Assembly (NCBI RefSeq): GCF_003171675.1
Contig: NZ_QFZQ01000008.1
Coordinates: 124,001-188,000, forward strand
Length of the DNA stretch: 64,000 bases
Direction of reading: 5' to 3'
Source of the DNA: Reichenbachiella versicolor
GTDB taxonomy: Bacteria > Bacteroidota > Bacteroidia > Cytophagales > Cyclobacteriaceae
Notes under the pieces: model-generated
What the model saw: only the letters and a program-made list of their open reading frames with translations
What the model was told of the DNA's origin: nothing
Database searches by the model: none
In this document: piece after piece, positions 16,906 through 25,753 of the stretch
Layout: each line of letters starts with the position of its first letter
Position numbering within the stretch: position 1 is the stretch's first letter
Translations under genes and position numbers: made by a program

Positions 16906-17556
16906 GTGAAAAAACATTTTATCATATTATTTATTGTCACATTGGCATTTTCATGTCAGCACAAAAGTGAGGTGCTTGAACATGAGAAATATGAAGGTCC
17001 ATCAGTAGCTATGAAAAACATCAACGTTTTAGTTACAGATTCTACTTTAGTCAAGCTAAGGCTGGTTGCGGCTATTCAAAATGAACTGAATAATGGAGAC
17101 AGAGAGTTTCCTGAAGGAATATATTTAGAGTTTTTCACGAAAGATGGTAGAATTAGCTCTACTCTCAAAGCTAGAACAGGCTACTACTTTAAGAAGGAAG
17201 ATTATTATAAAGCAGAAGGAAATGTCATAATGAACAGCGTAGAGGCTGGTGATAATCTTACTACAGAAATACTCTATTGGGTACCAAAGGATGAGCGCAT
17301 TCATAGTGATCAATTTGTTACTATTACAACAGGTGATGAAGTTTTGACAGGTGAAGGTTTAGAAGCAGATCAGAGTTTTACAGAATATACCATCTTGAAG
17401 CCTTCAGGTACAATGACATTGGTAAAAGGGAAGAAAACCGTCACAGAAGAGAAAAAAGATACGGTGATTGTTGACGATGATTTTGATTCGGATCTGGTGT
17501 TTGAAGAAGATACCATTTTTTATGAAGAAAGCGAAATTCAGCTAGAAGAACAATGA
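16906..17556 (+). CDS. lptC: LPS export protein LptC (lipoprotein form)
   Basis: Bitopic or lipid-anchored component that passes lipopolysaccharide from LptB2FG to LptA in the periplasm. The GTG at 16906 (VKKHFIILFIVTLAFSCQ) gives a lipoprotein signal with lipobox LAFSC. The extension starting at 16882 would lie inside a terminator-like stem, so I prefer the shorter start (216 aa). The body is the OstA-like beta-jellyroll: YLEFFTKDGRISSTLKARTGYY and YKAEGNVIMNSVEAGDNLTTEILYWVPKDERIHSD, then VTITTGDEVLTGEGLEADQSFTEYTI. The acidic tail (about 190-216) is unusual. The next gene overlaps by 4 bases. Family is clear; Bacteroidota members are divergent. Confidence 0.88.
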   Translation: MKKHFIILFIVTLAFSCQHKSEVLEHEKYEGPSVAMKNINVLVTDSTLVKLRLVAAIQNELNNGDREFPEGIYLEFFTKDGRISSTLKARTGYYFKKEDYYKAEGNVIMNSVEAGDNLTTEILYWVPKDERIHSDQFVTITTGDEVLTGEGLEADQSFTEYTILKPSGTMTLVKGKKTVTEEKKDTVIVDDDFDSDLVFEEDTIFYEESEIQLEEQ

Positions 17557-17714
17557 AAGCACTACTCGACGTAATCATTCTGACCTTATCAGCTGGCTTC
17601 TTCCTAATCGGCATACATCAGACCATGTCCTTTGGCTTTGGGGCTGCCTATTGGATTTTCATGTTAAGTATATCTCTTATACTTTTATATAAACTTCGCA
17701 AGGACAAGCGGTAG
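17553..17714 (+). CDS. 53-aa two-helix membrane protein
   Basis: A small gene starting in the stop of lptC (ATGA) and ending 9 bases before the CNNM gene. The 53-aa product has two hydrophobic helices (about 4-21 VIILTLSAGFFLIGI and 33-46 YWIFMLSISLILLY), separated by a short polar turn, and a basic tail KLRKDKR, which predicts N- and C-termini in the cytoplasm. Tight packing on both sides supports a real gene translated with lptC. Small proteins of this shape occur at this position in Cytophagales relatives (recollection, not checked). Function unknown. Confidence 0.75.
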   Translation: MKALLDVIILTLSAGFFLIGIHQTMSFGFGAAYWIFMLSISLILLYKLRKDKR

Positions 17715-17723
17715 CGTCACATT

Positions 17724-19007
17724 ATGGATATGATCATCCTTTTCGGTATTGTAATATGCATCCTTTTTTCGGCATTGTTTTCGGGAATAGAAATAGCCTT
17801 TATATCCACAAATAAGCTTCATATAGAGCTTCAAGGAAAGCAAGGAGGACTTTCTAGTAGGATTCTAGCAAAGTTTTCAAATCAACCGTCTAAGTTTATA
17901 GCCACTACGCTGATTGGAAATAATCTCACGCTAGTGGTTTACGGTATGTTGATGGCAATCTTGCTAGAGCCTTGGTTACAACAATGGATTAACAATGATT
18001 TGTTGGTTCTATTAGGACAAACAATTATTTCGACGATCATTGTTTTGTTTACTGCAGAATACATCCCGAAAAGTTTATTTTTGACTAATCCGTATGGTTT
18101 TTTAATGGCACTGGCCATACCGTTTTTGATTATTTATTATGTCCTCAGCCCTGTAGTCATAGTAATAGCTGCCTCCAGTAAATTTCTTATCAAGAATATT
18201 TTAAGACTAGAGTATTCGGAGGACAGACCGGTTTTTGGATTAACTGATCTTAACCATTATATCAAGAATATTGTTGTCGATGATAGTAGTCAAGAATCAG
18301 ATTCTCAAGATGCTGATATCGATGCTAAGTATTTCAACAATGCTTTAGATTTTAAAACCATAAAAGTCCGAGAATGCATGATTCCACGGACGGAAATTGT
18401 TGCTGTTGATGTCAATGATTCTATTGATGAACTGAAACAGCAATTTATAGATAGTGGTCATTCGAAAATTTTAGTTTATGACGAGTCTGTAGATGATATT
18501 ATTGGATATTGTCATTCTCTGGCCATGTTTAAGAAGCCAGATGATATTAAATCAATTTTAACGAAAATCATCATTGTTCCACAAACGGCGTCTGCTAGTG
18601 AGCTACTAGTACAGCTTATTTCTGAGCGTAAAAGTTTGGCATTGGTTGTCGATGAATATGGTGGAACTTCAGGTATTGTAAGTTTAGAAGATATTATAGA
18701 AGAGATATTTGGTGAGATAAAAGATGAACACGATGATGACGATTTGATTGAGGAAGAGATCACAGAGACAGAATTTATGCTTAGTGCTCGCCAAGAAATA
18801 GATTATCTTAATGAAACATATGAATGGGGGTTACCAGAAGGTGAATATGATACAATTGGTGGTTTGATTCTAACCTTTAACGAAAACTTGCCTGAACAAG
18901 GACAAACTATTGAAATACCTGGCTTTTCTTTTGAAATCATCTTGATGGAAGATACTCGTATTGAAAAAGTTAAGCTTACAATTGAACCAGTAGAAAATAC
19001 TCTGTAA
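17724..19007 (+). CDS. CNNM/CorC-family transporter with CBS domains (TlyC-like, old name hemolysin)
   Basis: Inner-membrane protein of the CNNM/CorC group, linked in other bacteria to Mg2+ (Co2+) export. The 427-aa protein has a DUF21 membrane domain (1-170) with the conserved opening FSGIEIAFIS and TAEYIPKSLF. Two CBS domains follow (about 205-325: VRECMIPRTEIVAVDV ... LALVVDEYGGTSGIVSLEDIIEEIFGEI), then the CorC_HlyC domain (about 345-425, EYDTIGGLIL...QTIEIPGFSFEI). It is cotranscribed with lptC and the small membrane protein (9-base gap). Haemolysis is a historic name with no support here. Family certain, transported ion inferred. Confidence 0.92.
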   Translation: MDMIILFGIVICILFSALFSGIEIAFISTNKLHIELQGKQGGLSSRILAKFSNQPSKFIATTLIGNNLTLVVYGMLMAILLEPWLQQWINNDLLVLLGQTIISTIIVLFTAEYIPKSLFLTNPYGFLMALAIPFLIIYYVLSPVVIVIAASSKFLIKNILRLEYSEDRPVFGLTDLNHYIKNIVVDDSSQESDSQDADIDAKYFNNALDFKTIKVRECMIPRTEIVAVDVNDSIDELKQQFIDSGHSKILVYDESVDDIIGYCHSLAMFKKPDDIKSILTKIIIVPQTASASELLVQLISERKSLALVVDEYGGTSGIVSLEDIIEEIFGEIKDEHDDDDLIEEEITETEFMLSARQEIDYLNETYEWGLPEGEYDTIGGLILTFNENLPEQGQTIEIPGFSFEIILMEDTRIEKVKLTIEPVENTL

Positions 19008-19165
19008 ACCAATTGAGGGATCATTTACTATTCTTTTGATATTACATCGAGACTTTCTTATTTTGCGCTTCCTTTGGCTTTGGTCATTTCTTAGTTTGAC
19101 AAATTCAGAAGGAACAGTTGATAGTTGTTGGTTACTTCTATTAACTTTTTCAAATAACTAAAACT

Positions 19166-19181
19166 CCCCGACTGGTCGGGG
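19166..19181 (+). repeat. Small GC-rich hairpin before the PpiD-like gene
   Basis: CCCCGACTGGTCGGGG, a 7-bp perfect inverted repeat in an AT-rich leader, 16 bases before the start at 19197. No T-run follows, so it is a leader hairpin or operator rather than a terminator. Confidence 0.5.
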
Positions 19182-19196
19182 TACAACAACATAAAC

Positions 19197-21311
19197 ATGG
19201 CATTAATAAATACGCTGCGAGAAAAAGGCAGCAAGGTATTGGTTGGAATGATAGGCGTTTCTATTCTTGCCTTCATCGTGGGTGACTTTTTCAATTCGGG
19301 ATCAGCTCTTTTTGGTAAGGGGGATAATGTAGGAGAAATTGCAGGTGAGAAGGTTTCGTACAAAGACTTTATTGCGAAACAAGAAGAGATGACTTACAAC
19401 TTTGTCCAAAATAACAGAGGGCAAAGTCCTACTGCAGCTCAGCAGGTTTTTATCAGAAACCAAACTTGGGAAGCTTTGATTGGAGAGCTTGCCTTTGATC
19501 AGCAGTTTTCTTCGATTGGGTTAGAGGTTACTCCTGAGGAAGTAATAGATATGGTTCAGGGAGATAACATAAGTCCTCAGATCAGACAAGCATTTACTAA
19601 TCCTGAAACAGGAGAATTTTCCATAGATAATGTAATCACTTTCTTAAGTAATTTGAGTAATCAGCCTCCTGCACAGCAAGCGAGCTGGTACAATTTTGAA
19701 CAGTCTCTTGCACCTACTAGACTTAGAGAGAAGTATAACAACATGCTTGTGAAATCTACTTTTGCGTCTATAGAAGAAGCTAAAGAGCTTTATAAAAATA
19801 CTACCGCGACTGCTGAGGTGAACTATATTTATGTTCCTTATTATAGTGTTCCTGATAGTTCGGTAACGGTTACAGATGCAGAGTTAAAATCTTACTTGTC
19901 TGATAATAGGGAAGAATACGAGAAAGAAGAGACAAAAGAAATTAAATATGTATCGTTTGATGTGATTGCTTCATCAGCTGATACGGCGATGGTAAAGGAA
20001 GAGATTGTACAGCTTAAAGCCGAGTTGGCTGTTTCAACTACGGATTCACTTTTTGCTACAGTAAATTCAGAAGGAACTGACCCATTCAAGAATTATACAC
20101 TTGAAAACCTTCCCGAGGCAGTTCAAGTCGATGGAAATATCCTAGCAGTAGGAGAAGTGACAGACCCTGTGATTGAAAGTGGCTTTTACACAATTTATAA
20201 AGTCGTATCCGTTGAAGAGTCTGAAGATTATTCGGCAAAAGCAAGTCATATTTTGTTTAAATGGGATGATGAAACTTCTACCGCTAAAGCAGCTGCGAAA
20301 AAAGAGGCTAGAGATATTTTAAGACAAATTAAGAATGGTGCTGACTTTGCCGAAATGGCTAGAGTGCATGGCACAGATGGTACGGCTTCTAGAGGTGGAG
20401 ATTTAGGTTGGTTTGCTCAAGGCAAACAAATGGTGAAAGAATTTGATGATGCAGTATTTGCCAGATCGTCTGAAGGGTTGCTTCCAGACGTAGTTGAAAC
20501 TCAATTTGGTTACCATATAATTGACGTAACTGCTGCTAAGACTAACCAGAGTTATGATATTGCCAAAGTAAGCCTCGAGATTTTCATTAGTGATGAAACT
20601 AGAAACGAAGTTTATCGTCAAGCAGAAACTTTCGCTATGGGAGCTAAGTCTTTGGAAGATCTTGAAACTAGTGCAAAAGAACAAGGATTGACAGTTTCAA
20701 CGGCGTCTAATATTGGTAAAAATGATAGAAGGTTAAACTCTATATCAGAAGGTAGAAATATTGTTTTTTGGGCATACAACAAGGCTAATGTAGGTGATGT
20801 ATCTGATGTATTTGAGATAGATAATACTTATGTGATAGCTGCGGTAGCAGATGAGCAGGAAAAAGGCGTAGCAAATCTCGAGAGTGTTAGATTCGAAATA
20901 GAGAAGAAGGTAAAAGATCAGAAGAAAGCTGATATTATTATTGAGAAATTAAAGGCTGTAGATGGTGCTCTAGCACAAATGGCAATTGACTATGAAGGAA
21001 ATAATGCCAAGTATTATAGTATGCCTAGTCTTAAATTGACAAGTAACTCCCTTCAAAGTGTAGGATTAGCACCAGAAGCAGTAGGAACTATATTCTCTAT
21101 GGAATCAGGAGAGAGAACTCAGCCATTTGCTATTAGTAACGGTGTGATTTTGATTGAATTGGTTAGTAAGTTAGAAGGACCAGAGATTTCTGATTATGTT
21201 CCTTATCAGAACCAAATCACACAGAAAATTCAGCCAAGAACCAACGCAAAAGTTGATAATGCCGTTAAAGAACTTGCAGATATTGAAGATAATAGATACA
21301 AGTTCTTCTAG
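19197..21311 (+). CDS. PpiD-like peptidyl-prolyl isomerase, membrane-anchored periplasmic foldase
   Basis: Periplasmic chaperone/isomerase of the SurA-PpiD family. The 704-aa protein has one N-terminal membrane anchor (about 12-32, VLVGMIGVSILAFIVGDFF) and a SurA_N-like chaperone region to about 250. The parvulin domain at about 346-445 (ASHILFKWDD ... GTDGTASRGGDLGWFAQGKQM ... VVETQFGYHIIDV) holds the usual catalytic environment. A second helical and degenerate parvulin-like half follows to the C-terminus (ISDYVPYQNQITQKIQ...). Domain order and anchor match PpiD. It completes the envelope block after lptC and the CNNM gene, fitting a role in folding exported outer-membrane proteins. A small GC-rich hairpin lies in the leader. 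Confidence 0.9.
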   Translation: MALINTLREKGSKVLVGMIGVSILAFIVGDFFNSGSALFGKGDNVGEIAGEKVSYKDFIAKQEEMTYNFVQNNRGQSPTAAQQVFIRNQTWEALIGELAFDQQFSSIGLEVTPEEVIDMVQGDNISPQIRQAFTNPETGEFSIDNVITFLSNLSNQPPAQQASWYNFEQSLAPTRLREKYNNMLVKSTFASIEEAKELYKNTTATAEVNYIYVPYYSVPDSSVTVTDAELKSYLSDNREEYEKEETKEIKYVSFDVIASSADTAMVKEEIVQLKAELAVSTTDSLFATVNSEGTDPFKNYTLENLPEAVQVDGNILAVGEVTDPVIESGFYTIYKVVSVEESEDYSAKASHILFKWDDETSTAKAAAKKEARDILRQIKNGADFAEMARVHGTDGTASRGGDLGWFAQGKQMVKEFDDAVFARSSEGLLPDVVETQFGYHIIDVTAAKTNQSYDIAKVSLEIFISDETRNEVYRQAETFAMGAKSLEDLETSAKEQGLTVSTASNIGKNDRRLNSISEGRNIVFWAYNKANVGDVSDVFEIDNTYVIAAVADEQEKGVANLESVRFEIEKKVKDQKKADIIIEKLKAVDGALAQMAIDYEGNNAKYYSMPSLKLTSNSLQSVGLAPEAVGTIFSMESGERTQPFAISNGVILIELVSKLEGPEISDYVPYQNQITQKIQPRTNAKVDNAVKELADIEDNRYKFF

Positions 21312-21334
21312 AATTTAGAACAAAAAACTTATTT

Positions 21335-21370
21335 AAGTCCTGATCGGTATCTATCGATCAGGACTTTTTT
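21335..21370 (+). terminator. Terminator of the PpiD-like gene
   Basis: 12-bp stem AAGTCCTGATCG / CGATCAGGACTT with an 8-nt loop and a T-run to 21370. It stands only 5 bases before the ATG of the next gene, so that gene's expression depends on read-through or another promoter. Confidence 0.88.
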
Positions 21371-21375
21371 CTTAT

Positions 21376-21633
21376 ATGGAAGATTTTAAAGCATTTAAAG
21401 AGAAGTTAGAGAAAGTACACAATTTCCCTACTTTATACATGTTCAAGTTTATTGTACCTAAGGATAAGGTAGCTGAGGTAGAGTTGCTTTTTCCCAAAAA
21501 TGAGATTGTTACTAAGCCGTCATCTTCAGGAAAATACATTAGTATGACTATTAAGAGTATGATGGAATCAGCGGATCATATTATAGAAGTATATACTGAG
21601 GCTAAGAAAATTAAAGGCATCATATCGTTGTAA
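21376..21633 (+). CDS. DUF493 family protein (YbeD-like)
   Basis: An 85-aa cytoplasmic protein of the DUF493/YbeD fold (ferredoxin-like, ACT-like regulatory domain). Visible features are the FPTLYMFKFIVPKD start strand and the family-typical region KPSSSGKYISMTIKSMMESADHIIEVYTEAKKIKGIISL, where YTEAKKIKGIISL matches the C-terminal helix-strand pattern. In other bacteria YbeD is next to lipoate genes, but not here. The start is 5 bases after a terminator T-run. Function is unknown. Confidence 0.83.
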   Translation: MEDFKAFKEKLEKVHNFPTLYMFKFIVPKDKVAEVELLFPKNEIVTKPSSSGKYISMTIKSMMESADHIIEVYTEAKKIKGIISL

Positions 21634-21658
21634 TTGCACGATCACTATATTTGATATT

Positions 21659-22105
21659 GTGAGAGGCTCTTATATCCAATTTATCGCTTTATTAACGCTT
21701 ACTCTTCTTTGCTGGGGTAGGTTCGATGCTATTGCTCAATCTAGAAAAAGTAATAGACCTAAAACAAATAAAACAACTAATGAAGTCAAAGACTGGCAAG
21801 GAGAAAACGAAGATCGCAAGAATAAGAAATACTTGCATCTAAGCCCAGATTACAAGTACATTTATAAAAAAAAGGGTAGCAAGCTTTTAATAGGTAATCC
21901 ATGTGCTGTAAGCGTCACACATAAATATGGCTTCGTATACCAGCTTCATCATAGAAAGGAGTCATTGGGTAGAGAATTGAGTCGTATTACACACAATTTT
22001 GGCGTCCAATTTGGTCTAATTTTTACTAAGAGTCCATTCTGGAAAACTAAAGTGAAAAGAGAATTTAAGAATTGCGCTAGAGTTAGTGGAGACTATCGGG
22101 GATGA
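21659..22105 (+). CDS. Secreted basic protein of unknown function
   Basis: The 148-aa product, starting with GTG, has a signal peptide (1-26, GSYIQFIALLTLTLLCWG...AIAQ). The mature part is strongly basic: a Lys/Asn/Arg linker (SRKSNRPKTNKTTNEVKDWQ), then LHLSPDYKYIYKKKGSKLLIGNPCAVSVTHKYGFVYQLH and two Cys residues that could form a disulfide. It follows the DUF493 gene by 25 bases, an arrangement I believe is common in Cytophagales. I do not recognise a named family or a function. The palindromic terminator at 22122 separates it from purB. Confidence 0.7.
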   Translation: MRGSYIQFIALLTLTLLCWGRFDAIAQSRKSNRPKTNKTTNEVKDWQGENEDRKNKKYLHLSPDYKYIYKKKGSKLLIGNPCAVSVTHKYGFVYQLHHRKESLGRELSRITHNFGVQFGLIFTKSPFWKTKVKREFKNCARVSGDYRG

Positions 22106-22121
22106 TAGTTTAAAAGGGTTA

Positions 22122-22155
22122 CCTTGGAGGTTTTGTATTTAGAAAACCTCCAAGG
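22122..22155. terminator. Bidirectional terminator, CCTTGGAGG palindrome copy 2
   Basis: 13-bp stem CCTTGGAGGTTTT / AAAACCTCCAAGG with an 8-nt loop, between convergent genes (21659 plus strand, purB minus strand). It shares its core with the element at 2508-2531. Confidence 0.75.
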
Positions 22156-22162
22156 CCAATTA

Positions 22163-23518
22163 TTATTTTAAAGGGTTAATTCCTGTATAATTAAAAGGAG
22201 TTATCTTTTTCAAATCGACTTTTAATTCATCACTAACATTTAAAGAATCAATGAACTCAGCAAGTGATAACTGGGTAATTTCTTGATTACCTCTGGTCAG
22301 TGCTTTCAGTGCTTCGTAAGGTTCCGGATATGCTTCTCTTCTTAAAATTGTTTGTATCGCCTCAGAAACTACTGCCCAATTTTGATCTAGGTCGTATTCT
22401 ATAGCCTGTTGATTAAGTTCGAGTTTTGACATTCCTTTTTCTAAGGACTTTAACGCTATATATAAATGGCCAACAGGAACTCCGATGTTCCTAAGTACAG
22501 TTGAATCTGTAAGGTCTCTTTGAAGTCTAGATATAGGAAGTTTAGAAGCGAGGTGTTCGAATATAGCATTCCCTATACCTAGGTTACCTTCAGCATTTTC
22601 AAAGTCAATTGGATTTACCTTGTGTGGCATAGCAGACGATCCTACTTCACCTTTGATCACTTTTTGTTTGAAGTATCCCATAGAGATATACTGCCATACA
22701 TCTCTACTGAAGTCAATTAGAATAGTGCTAATTCGCTTCAAATTGTCAAATAAAGCTGCCATGTCATCATAGTGCTCAATTTGAGTAGTTGGATAACTTC
22801 TTCTCAACCCAAGAATATTGTCTACAAAGTTATTGGCAAATTTATTCCAATCTATTTCAGGATATGCTATATGATGAGCATTCATGTTTCCTGTAGCACC
22901 ACCAAACTTCGCTCCATATCTGATACTATCTAGCATATTGAGTTGTTGGTTTAACCTTTCTTGAAAGACAAGTATTTCCTTACCAAGATTAGTAGGAGAA
23001 GCAGGTTGGCCATGAGTTTTAGCCAACATAGATACGTCCTTCCATGTTTCAGACATTTCAAGTAAAGTAGCTGCTATATTATTTAGCATAGGAATTACTT
23101 CATTGTCCATGGCGTGCTTCAGCTGCAATGGAATAGCAGTGTTATTTATATCCTGAGAGGTCAAGCCAAAGTGGATGAATTCTTTGAACTGCTCTAGCCC
23201 TAATTCATCAAATCTTTTTTTAATAAAGTACTCTACTGCTTTTACATCGTGATTGGTAGTTTTTTCTATTTCCTTGATCTCAGTAGCATCAGCTTCACTA
23301 AACTCAACAACAATTTGTCTAAGTTTTCCAAATACACTGCTATCTACCTTTTCGAGTTGAGGAAGGGGGTGCTGACATAAAGCAATAAAATATTCAATTT
23401 CTACATGAACTCTATATTTGATCAGCCCATATTCAGAGAAATATTCTGCCATGCTAGCAGTATGTCTTCTATATCTACCATCGACCGGTGAAATAGCTGT
23501 CAGTGTATTTAAATGCAT
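22163..23518 (-). CDS. purB: Adenylosuccinate lyase
   Basis: Fumarase-superfamily enzyme acting twice in purine synthesis: SAICAR to AICAR, and adenylosuccinate to AMP. The preferred ATG at 23516-23518 (MHLNTLTAISPVDGRYRR) gives 451 aa and matches the E. coli-type start SPVDGRY; an upstream TTG adds seven residues without family support. Other marks: TNHDVKAVEYF, the active-site segment HFGLTSQDINNTAI, KTHGQPASPTNLGKE, and the signature loop GSSAMPHKVNPIDFENAEGN holding the catalytic Ser. It is the long PurB form rather than the Bacillus type. No operon partners; a bidirectional terminator separates it from the secreted-protein gene. Certain. Confidence 0.97.
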   Translation of the reverse strand: MHLNTLTAISPVDGRYRRHTASMAEYFSEYGLIKYRVHVEIEYFIALCQHPLPQLEKVDSSVFGKLRQIVVEFSEADATEIKEIEKTTNHDVKAVEYFIKKRFDELGLEQFKEFIHFGLTSQDINNTAIPLQLKHAMDNEVIPMLNNIAATLLEMSETWKDVSMLAKTHGQPASPTNLGKEILVFQERLNQQLNMLDSIRYGAKFGGATGNMNAHHIAYPEIDWNKFANNFVDNILGLRRSYPTTQIEHYDDMAALFDNLKRISTILIDFSRDVWQYISMGYFKQKVIKGEVGSSAMPHKVNPIDFENAEGNLGIGNAIFEHLASKLPISRLQRDLTDSTVLRNIGVPVGHLYIALKSLEKGMSKLELNQQAIEYDLDQNWAVVSEAIQTILRREAYPEPYEALKALTRGNQEITQLSLAEFIDSLNVSDELKVDLKKITPFNYTGINPLK

Positions 23519-23845
23519 TATACTGTGGTTTAGTCCCAAAAAATTTGGGGTTATAAATTGAACTGTAAAACTAGGTAAAGTGAAGCAGCCAAAGTAATGT
23601 TTATATGATAGTTAAGGCTTTTATAAAAGTCAATTTCCATTGTTTAGATAATGGTTGGTACAAATCAACTTTACTGTAATATCTAAATTCATTCGGTGAT
23701 CTATTGGCGCTTGTATATGAATTGTTAACACTAAAGCAATTGCGCTTATGCCCATCTTCACATAAAAACTAAAATAGGAGTGGACTTTTGAATTCGCTCC
23801 TATTTTAATTCATCTTTATAAAGGTTTGATAGAAATTATTTATTT
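23519..23845. other. Intergenic region upstream of purB and downstream of gdhA
   Basis: 327 bases. It holds the gdhA terminator (23771-23806) and a small palindrome CCCAAA-AAA-TTTGGG (23535-23549) just upstream of purB. No exact TAnnTTTG promoter was found on the purB strand and no gene is supported. Confidence 0.4.
23771..23806 (-). terminator. Terminator of gdhA
   Basis: 10-bp stem AAAATAGGAG / CTCCTATTTT with a T-rich 3' side when read on the minus strand, 40 bases past the gdhA stop. Confidence 0.75.
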
Positions 23846-25216
23846 CTAAACAGCTCCATAGGAAATCATAGCATCTGCTACTTTTACAAAACCAGCGATA
23901 TTAGCGCCTTTAACATAATTGATAGAGCCATCAGGTTCTGTCCCATATGCTACACATTTATTATGAATGTTGGACATGATGTTTTTAAGTTTTTCGTCTA
24001 CTTCTTCGCGTGTCCAAGAGAGTCGGAGTGAGTTTTGACTTTGCTCAAGACCAGATACGGCTACACCACCTGCATTAGAGGCCTTGGCTGGTCCATAAAG
24101 AACACCTGCTGACTGGAATGCATGAGCTGCATCTAATTCTGTAGGCATATTAGCTCCTTCCGCTACAGCCATGACTCCATTTTCAATCAGAGTTTTAGCT
24201 TCACTCAAATTCAGTTCGTTTTGTGTTGCACATGGAAACGCCAAATCGCATGCTACACTCCACGGCCTTTTACCTGAATGGTATTCACAGCCATATTTTT
24301 CTGCATATTCAGAGATTCTGCCCCTTCTGACAATTTTTAGATCTTTAATCCATTCTAGCTTTTCTTCATCAATACCGTCTTTATCATATATGTATCCACC
24401 AGAATCTGACAAAGTGACTACTTTCGCCCCAAGTTCGATCAGTTTTTCAGCCGCATAAATAGCGACATTTCCTGACCCTGAAATAACTGCTCGTTTGCCA
24501 TTAAAGTCTTCTCCAATCATTTCTAGCATATGTTTGGTGAAGTATATACAACCATATCCAGTAGCTTCTGTTCGAATCAAACTACCTCCAAATTCCAATC
24601 CTTTACCTGTAAGAACACCAGTAAATTTGTTAGCCAGTCTTTTGTACTGTCCAAACATATAGCTAATCTCTCGAGCACCTACTCCTATATCTCCGGCTGG
24701 GATATCTGTATCTTCACCAACATGTCTATGCAGTTCTATCATAAGTGAATGACAAAATCTCATCACTTCACGATCACTTTTGCCTTTTGGATTAAAATTG
24801 GAACCACCTTTGGCTCCTCCCATTGGCAATGTGGTTAAACTGTTTTTGAAAGTTTGTTCGAATCCAAGGAATTTTAAGATACTCAAAGTCACTGAAGGGT
24901 GAAATCTCATTCCACCTTTATATGGACCGATAGAATTATTGAATTGTACTCTCCATGCTCTATTGGCTCTTAGATTTCCCTGATCATCTTCCCAGGTTAC
25001 TCTAAAAATTACGACCCTATCTGGTTCGGTCATTCTTTCTAGGATCTGAGATTCTCTATACTTTTTGTTATCTAATATATATGGCATGAGAGACTCCGCT
25101 ACTTCTTGGACTGCTTGATGAAATTCAGGCTCACCTGGATTTCTTTTGATAAGTCCATTCATGAACTGCTTAGTCTCTTCTGTAGCTAGTGAGCTAGGTG
25201 TAATAATGTTTGACAT
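23846..25216 (-). CDS. gdhA: Glutamate dehydrogenase (NADP-type)
   Basis: Reversible amination of 2-oxoglutarate with ammonia to glutamate. The 456-aa protein fits the hexameric small (S50) class. FRVTWEDDQGNLRANRAWRVQFN and GPYKGGMRFHPSVTLSILKFLGFEQTFKNSLT hold the substrate-binding lysines. LPMGGAKGGSNFNPKGKSD carries the catalytic Lys region, and PAGDIGVGAREISYMFGQYKR the catalytic Asp. VISGSGNVAIYAAEKLIELGAKV is the dinucleotide-binding loop GSGNVA. NADP preference is by family resemblance (E. coli-like) rather than a proven residue. Single-gene unit with its own terminator on the minus strand. Certain for the enzyme, likely for the cofactor. Confidence 0.96.
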   Translation of the reverse strand: MSNIITPSSLATEETKQFMNGLIKRNPGEPEFHQAVQEVAESLMPYILDNKKYRESQILERMTEPDRVVIFRVTWEDDQGNLRANRAWRVQFNNSIGPYKGGMRFHPSVTLSILKFLGFEQTFKNSLTTLPMGGAKGGSNFNPKGKSDREVMRFCHSLMIELHRHVGEDTDIPAGDIGVGAREISYMFGQYKRLANKFTGVLTGKGLEFGGSLIRTEATGYGCIYFTKHMLEMIGEDFNGKRAVISGSGNVAIYAAEKLIELGAKVVTLSDSGGYIYDKDGIDEEKLEWIKDLKIVRRGRISEYAEKYGCEYHSGKRPWSVACDLAFPCATQNELNLSEAKTLIENGVMAVAEGANMPTELDAAHAFQSAGVLYGPAKASNAGGVAVSGLEQSQNSLRLSWTREEVDEKLKNIMSNIHNKCVAYGTEPDGSINYVKGANIAGFVKVADAMISYGAV

Positions 25217-25298
25217 TGATGTCGGGTTTTGTTTTGTATTTTATACGTGTTTTTTAACGTAATCTCAAAAGGTCGTTTCTTTCTGAACCATCAAAAAC

Positions 25299-25580
25299 TT
25301 ATTTGACGATTTCAACCCCTTTCCAGAATGCGACATACCCTTCGATTTTTTTAGCAAGCTCTGATGCAGAAGGATAATACCACGCTGCGTCTTCGTTTTT
25401 TTGTCCGTTTACATTGAGAGTATAGTAACTAGCGACTCCTTTCCAAGGGCAAGTGGTGTGTGTTTTACTTTCGTTAAAGTATTCAGATTTTATACTATCT
25501 GAAGGAAAATAGTGATTATTTTCTATGATTACAGTATCATCACTCTCAGCGATTACCTGTCCGTTCCAAATTGCTTTCAT
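25299..25580 (-). CDS. DUF427 domain protein
   Basis: A 93-aa single-domain protein of the DUF427 family. It shows the family core: MKAIWNGQVIAESDDTVIIENNHYFP, then SKTHTTCPWKGVASYYTLNVNG, with the conserved TxCPWKGxAxY motif, and AAWYYPSASELAKKIEGYVAFWKGVEI. Known members are small beta-barrel proteins of unknown biochemical role. It lies 82 bases upstream of gdhA on the same strand but has no obvious shared regulation. Family certain, function unknown. Confidence 0.9.
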   Translation of the reverse strand: MKAIWNGQVIAESDDTVIIENNHYFPSDSIKSEYFNESKTHTTCPWKGVASYYTLNVNGQKNEDAAWYYPSASELAKKIEGYVAFWKGVEIVK

Positions 25581-25722
25581 GTCTTAACAAATGTTTTTTT
25601 CATAAACTGAAATAGGGGAACTAGGGTTCCAAAGTGTCTTGTATTTAAATGAATTGATATAGGTCTTCAACCTTCAAATAGAAACATACCAACATTAAAT
25701 TGCATTAAAAAGATATTTTTCT

Positions 25723-25753
25723 TTGGATTGTCAATAGGCATTTTATAATTTTA
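25723..25753 (+). promoter_or_regulatory. Possible promoter of the ECF sigma operon
   Basis: TTG at 25723-25725, 20-base spacer, then TAATTTTA at 25746-25753, one mismatch from TAnnTTTG. Spacing fits the Bacteroidota -33/-7 layout. It lies about 97 bases before the sigma gene. Confidence 0.4.

Noticed and set aside
17724-19007. True haemolysin
   Set aside because: The name is historical; the domain set is CNNM/CBS/CorC and points to ion transport.
19166-19181. Terminator before the PpiD-like gene
   Set aside because: The CCCCGACTGGTCGGGG hairpin has no T-run; kept only as a hairpin.
17124-19366. Minus-strand reading frames within the lptC-CNNM-PpiD block
   Set aside because: They lie fully opposite well-supported genes and have no domain features.
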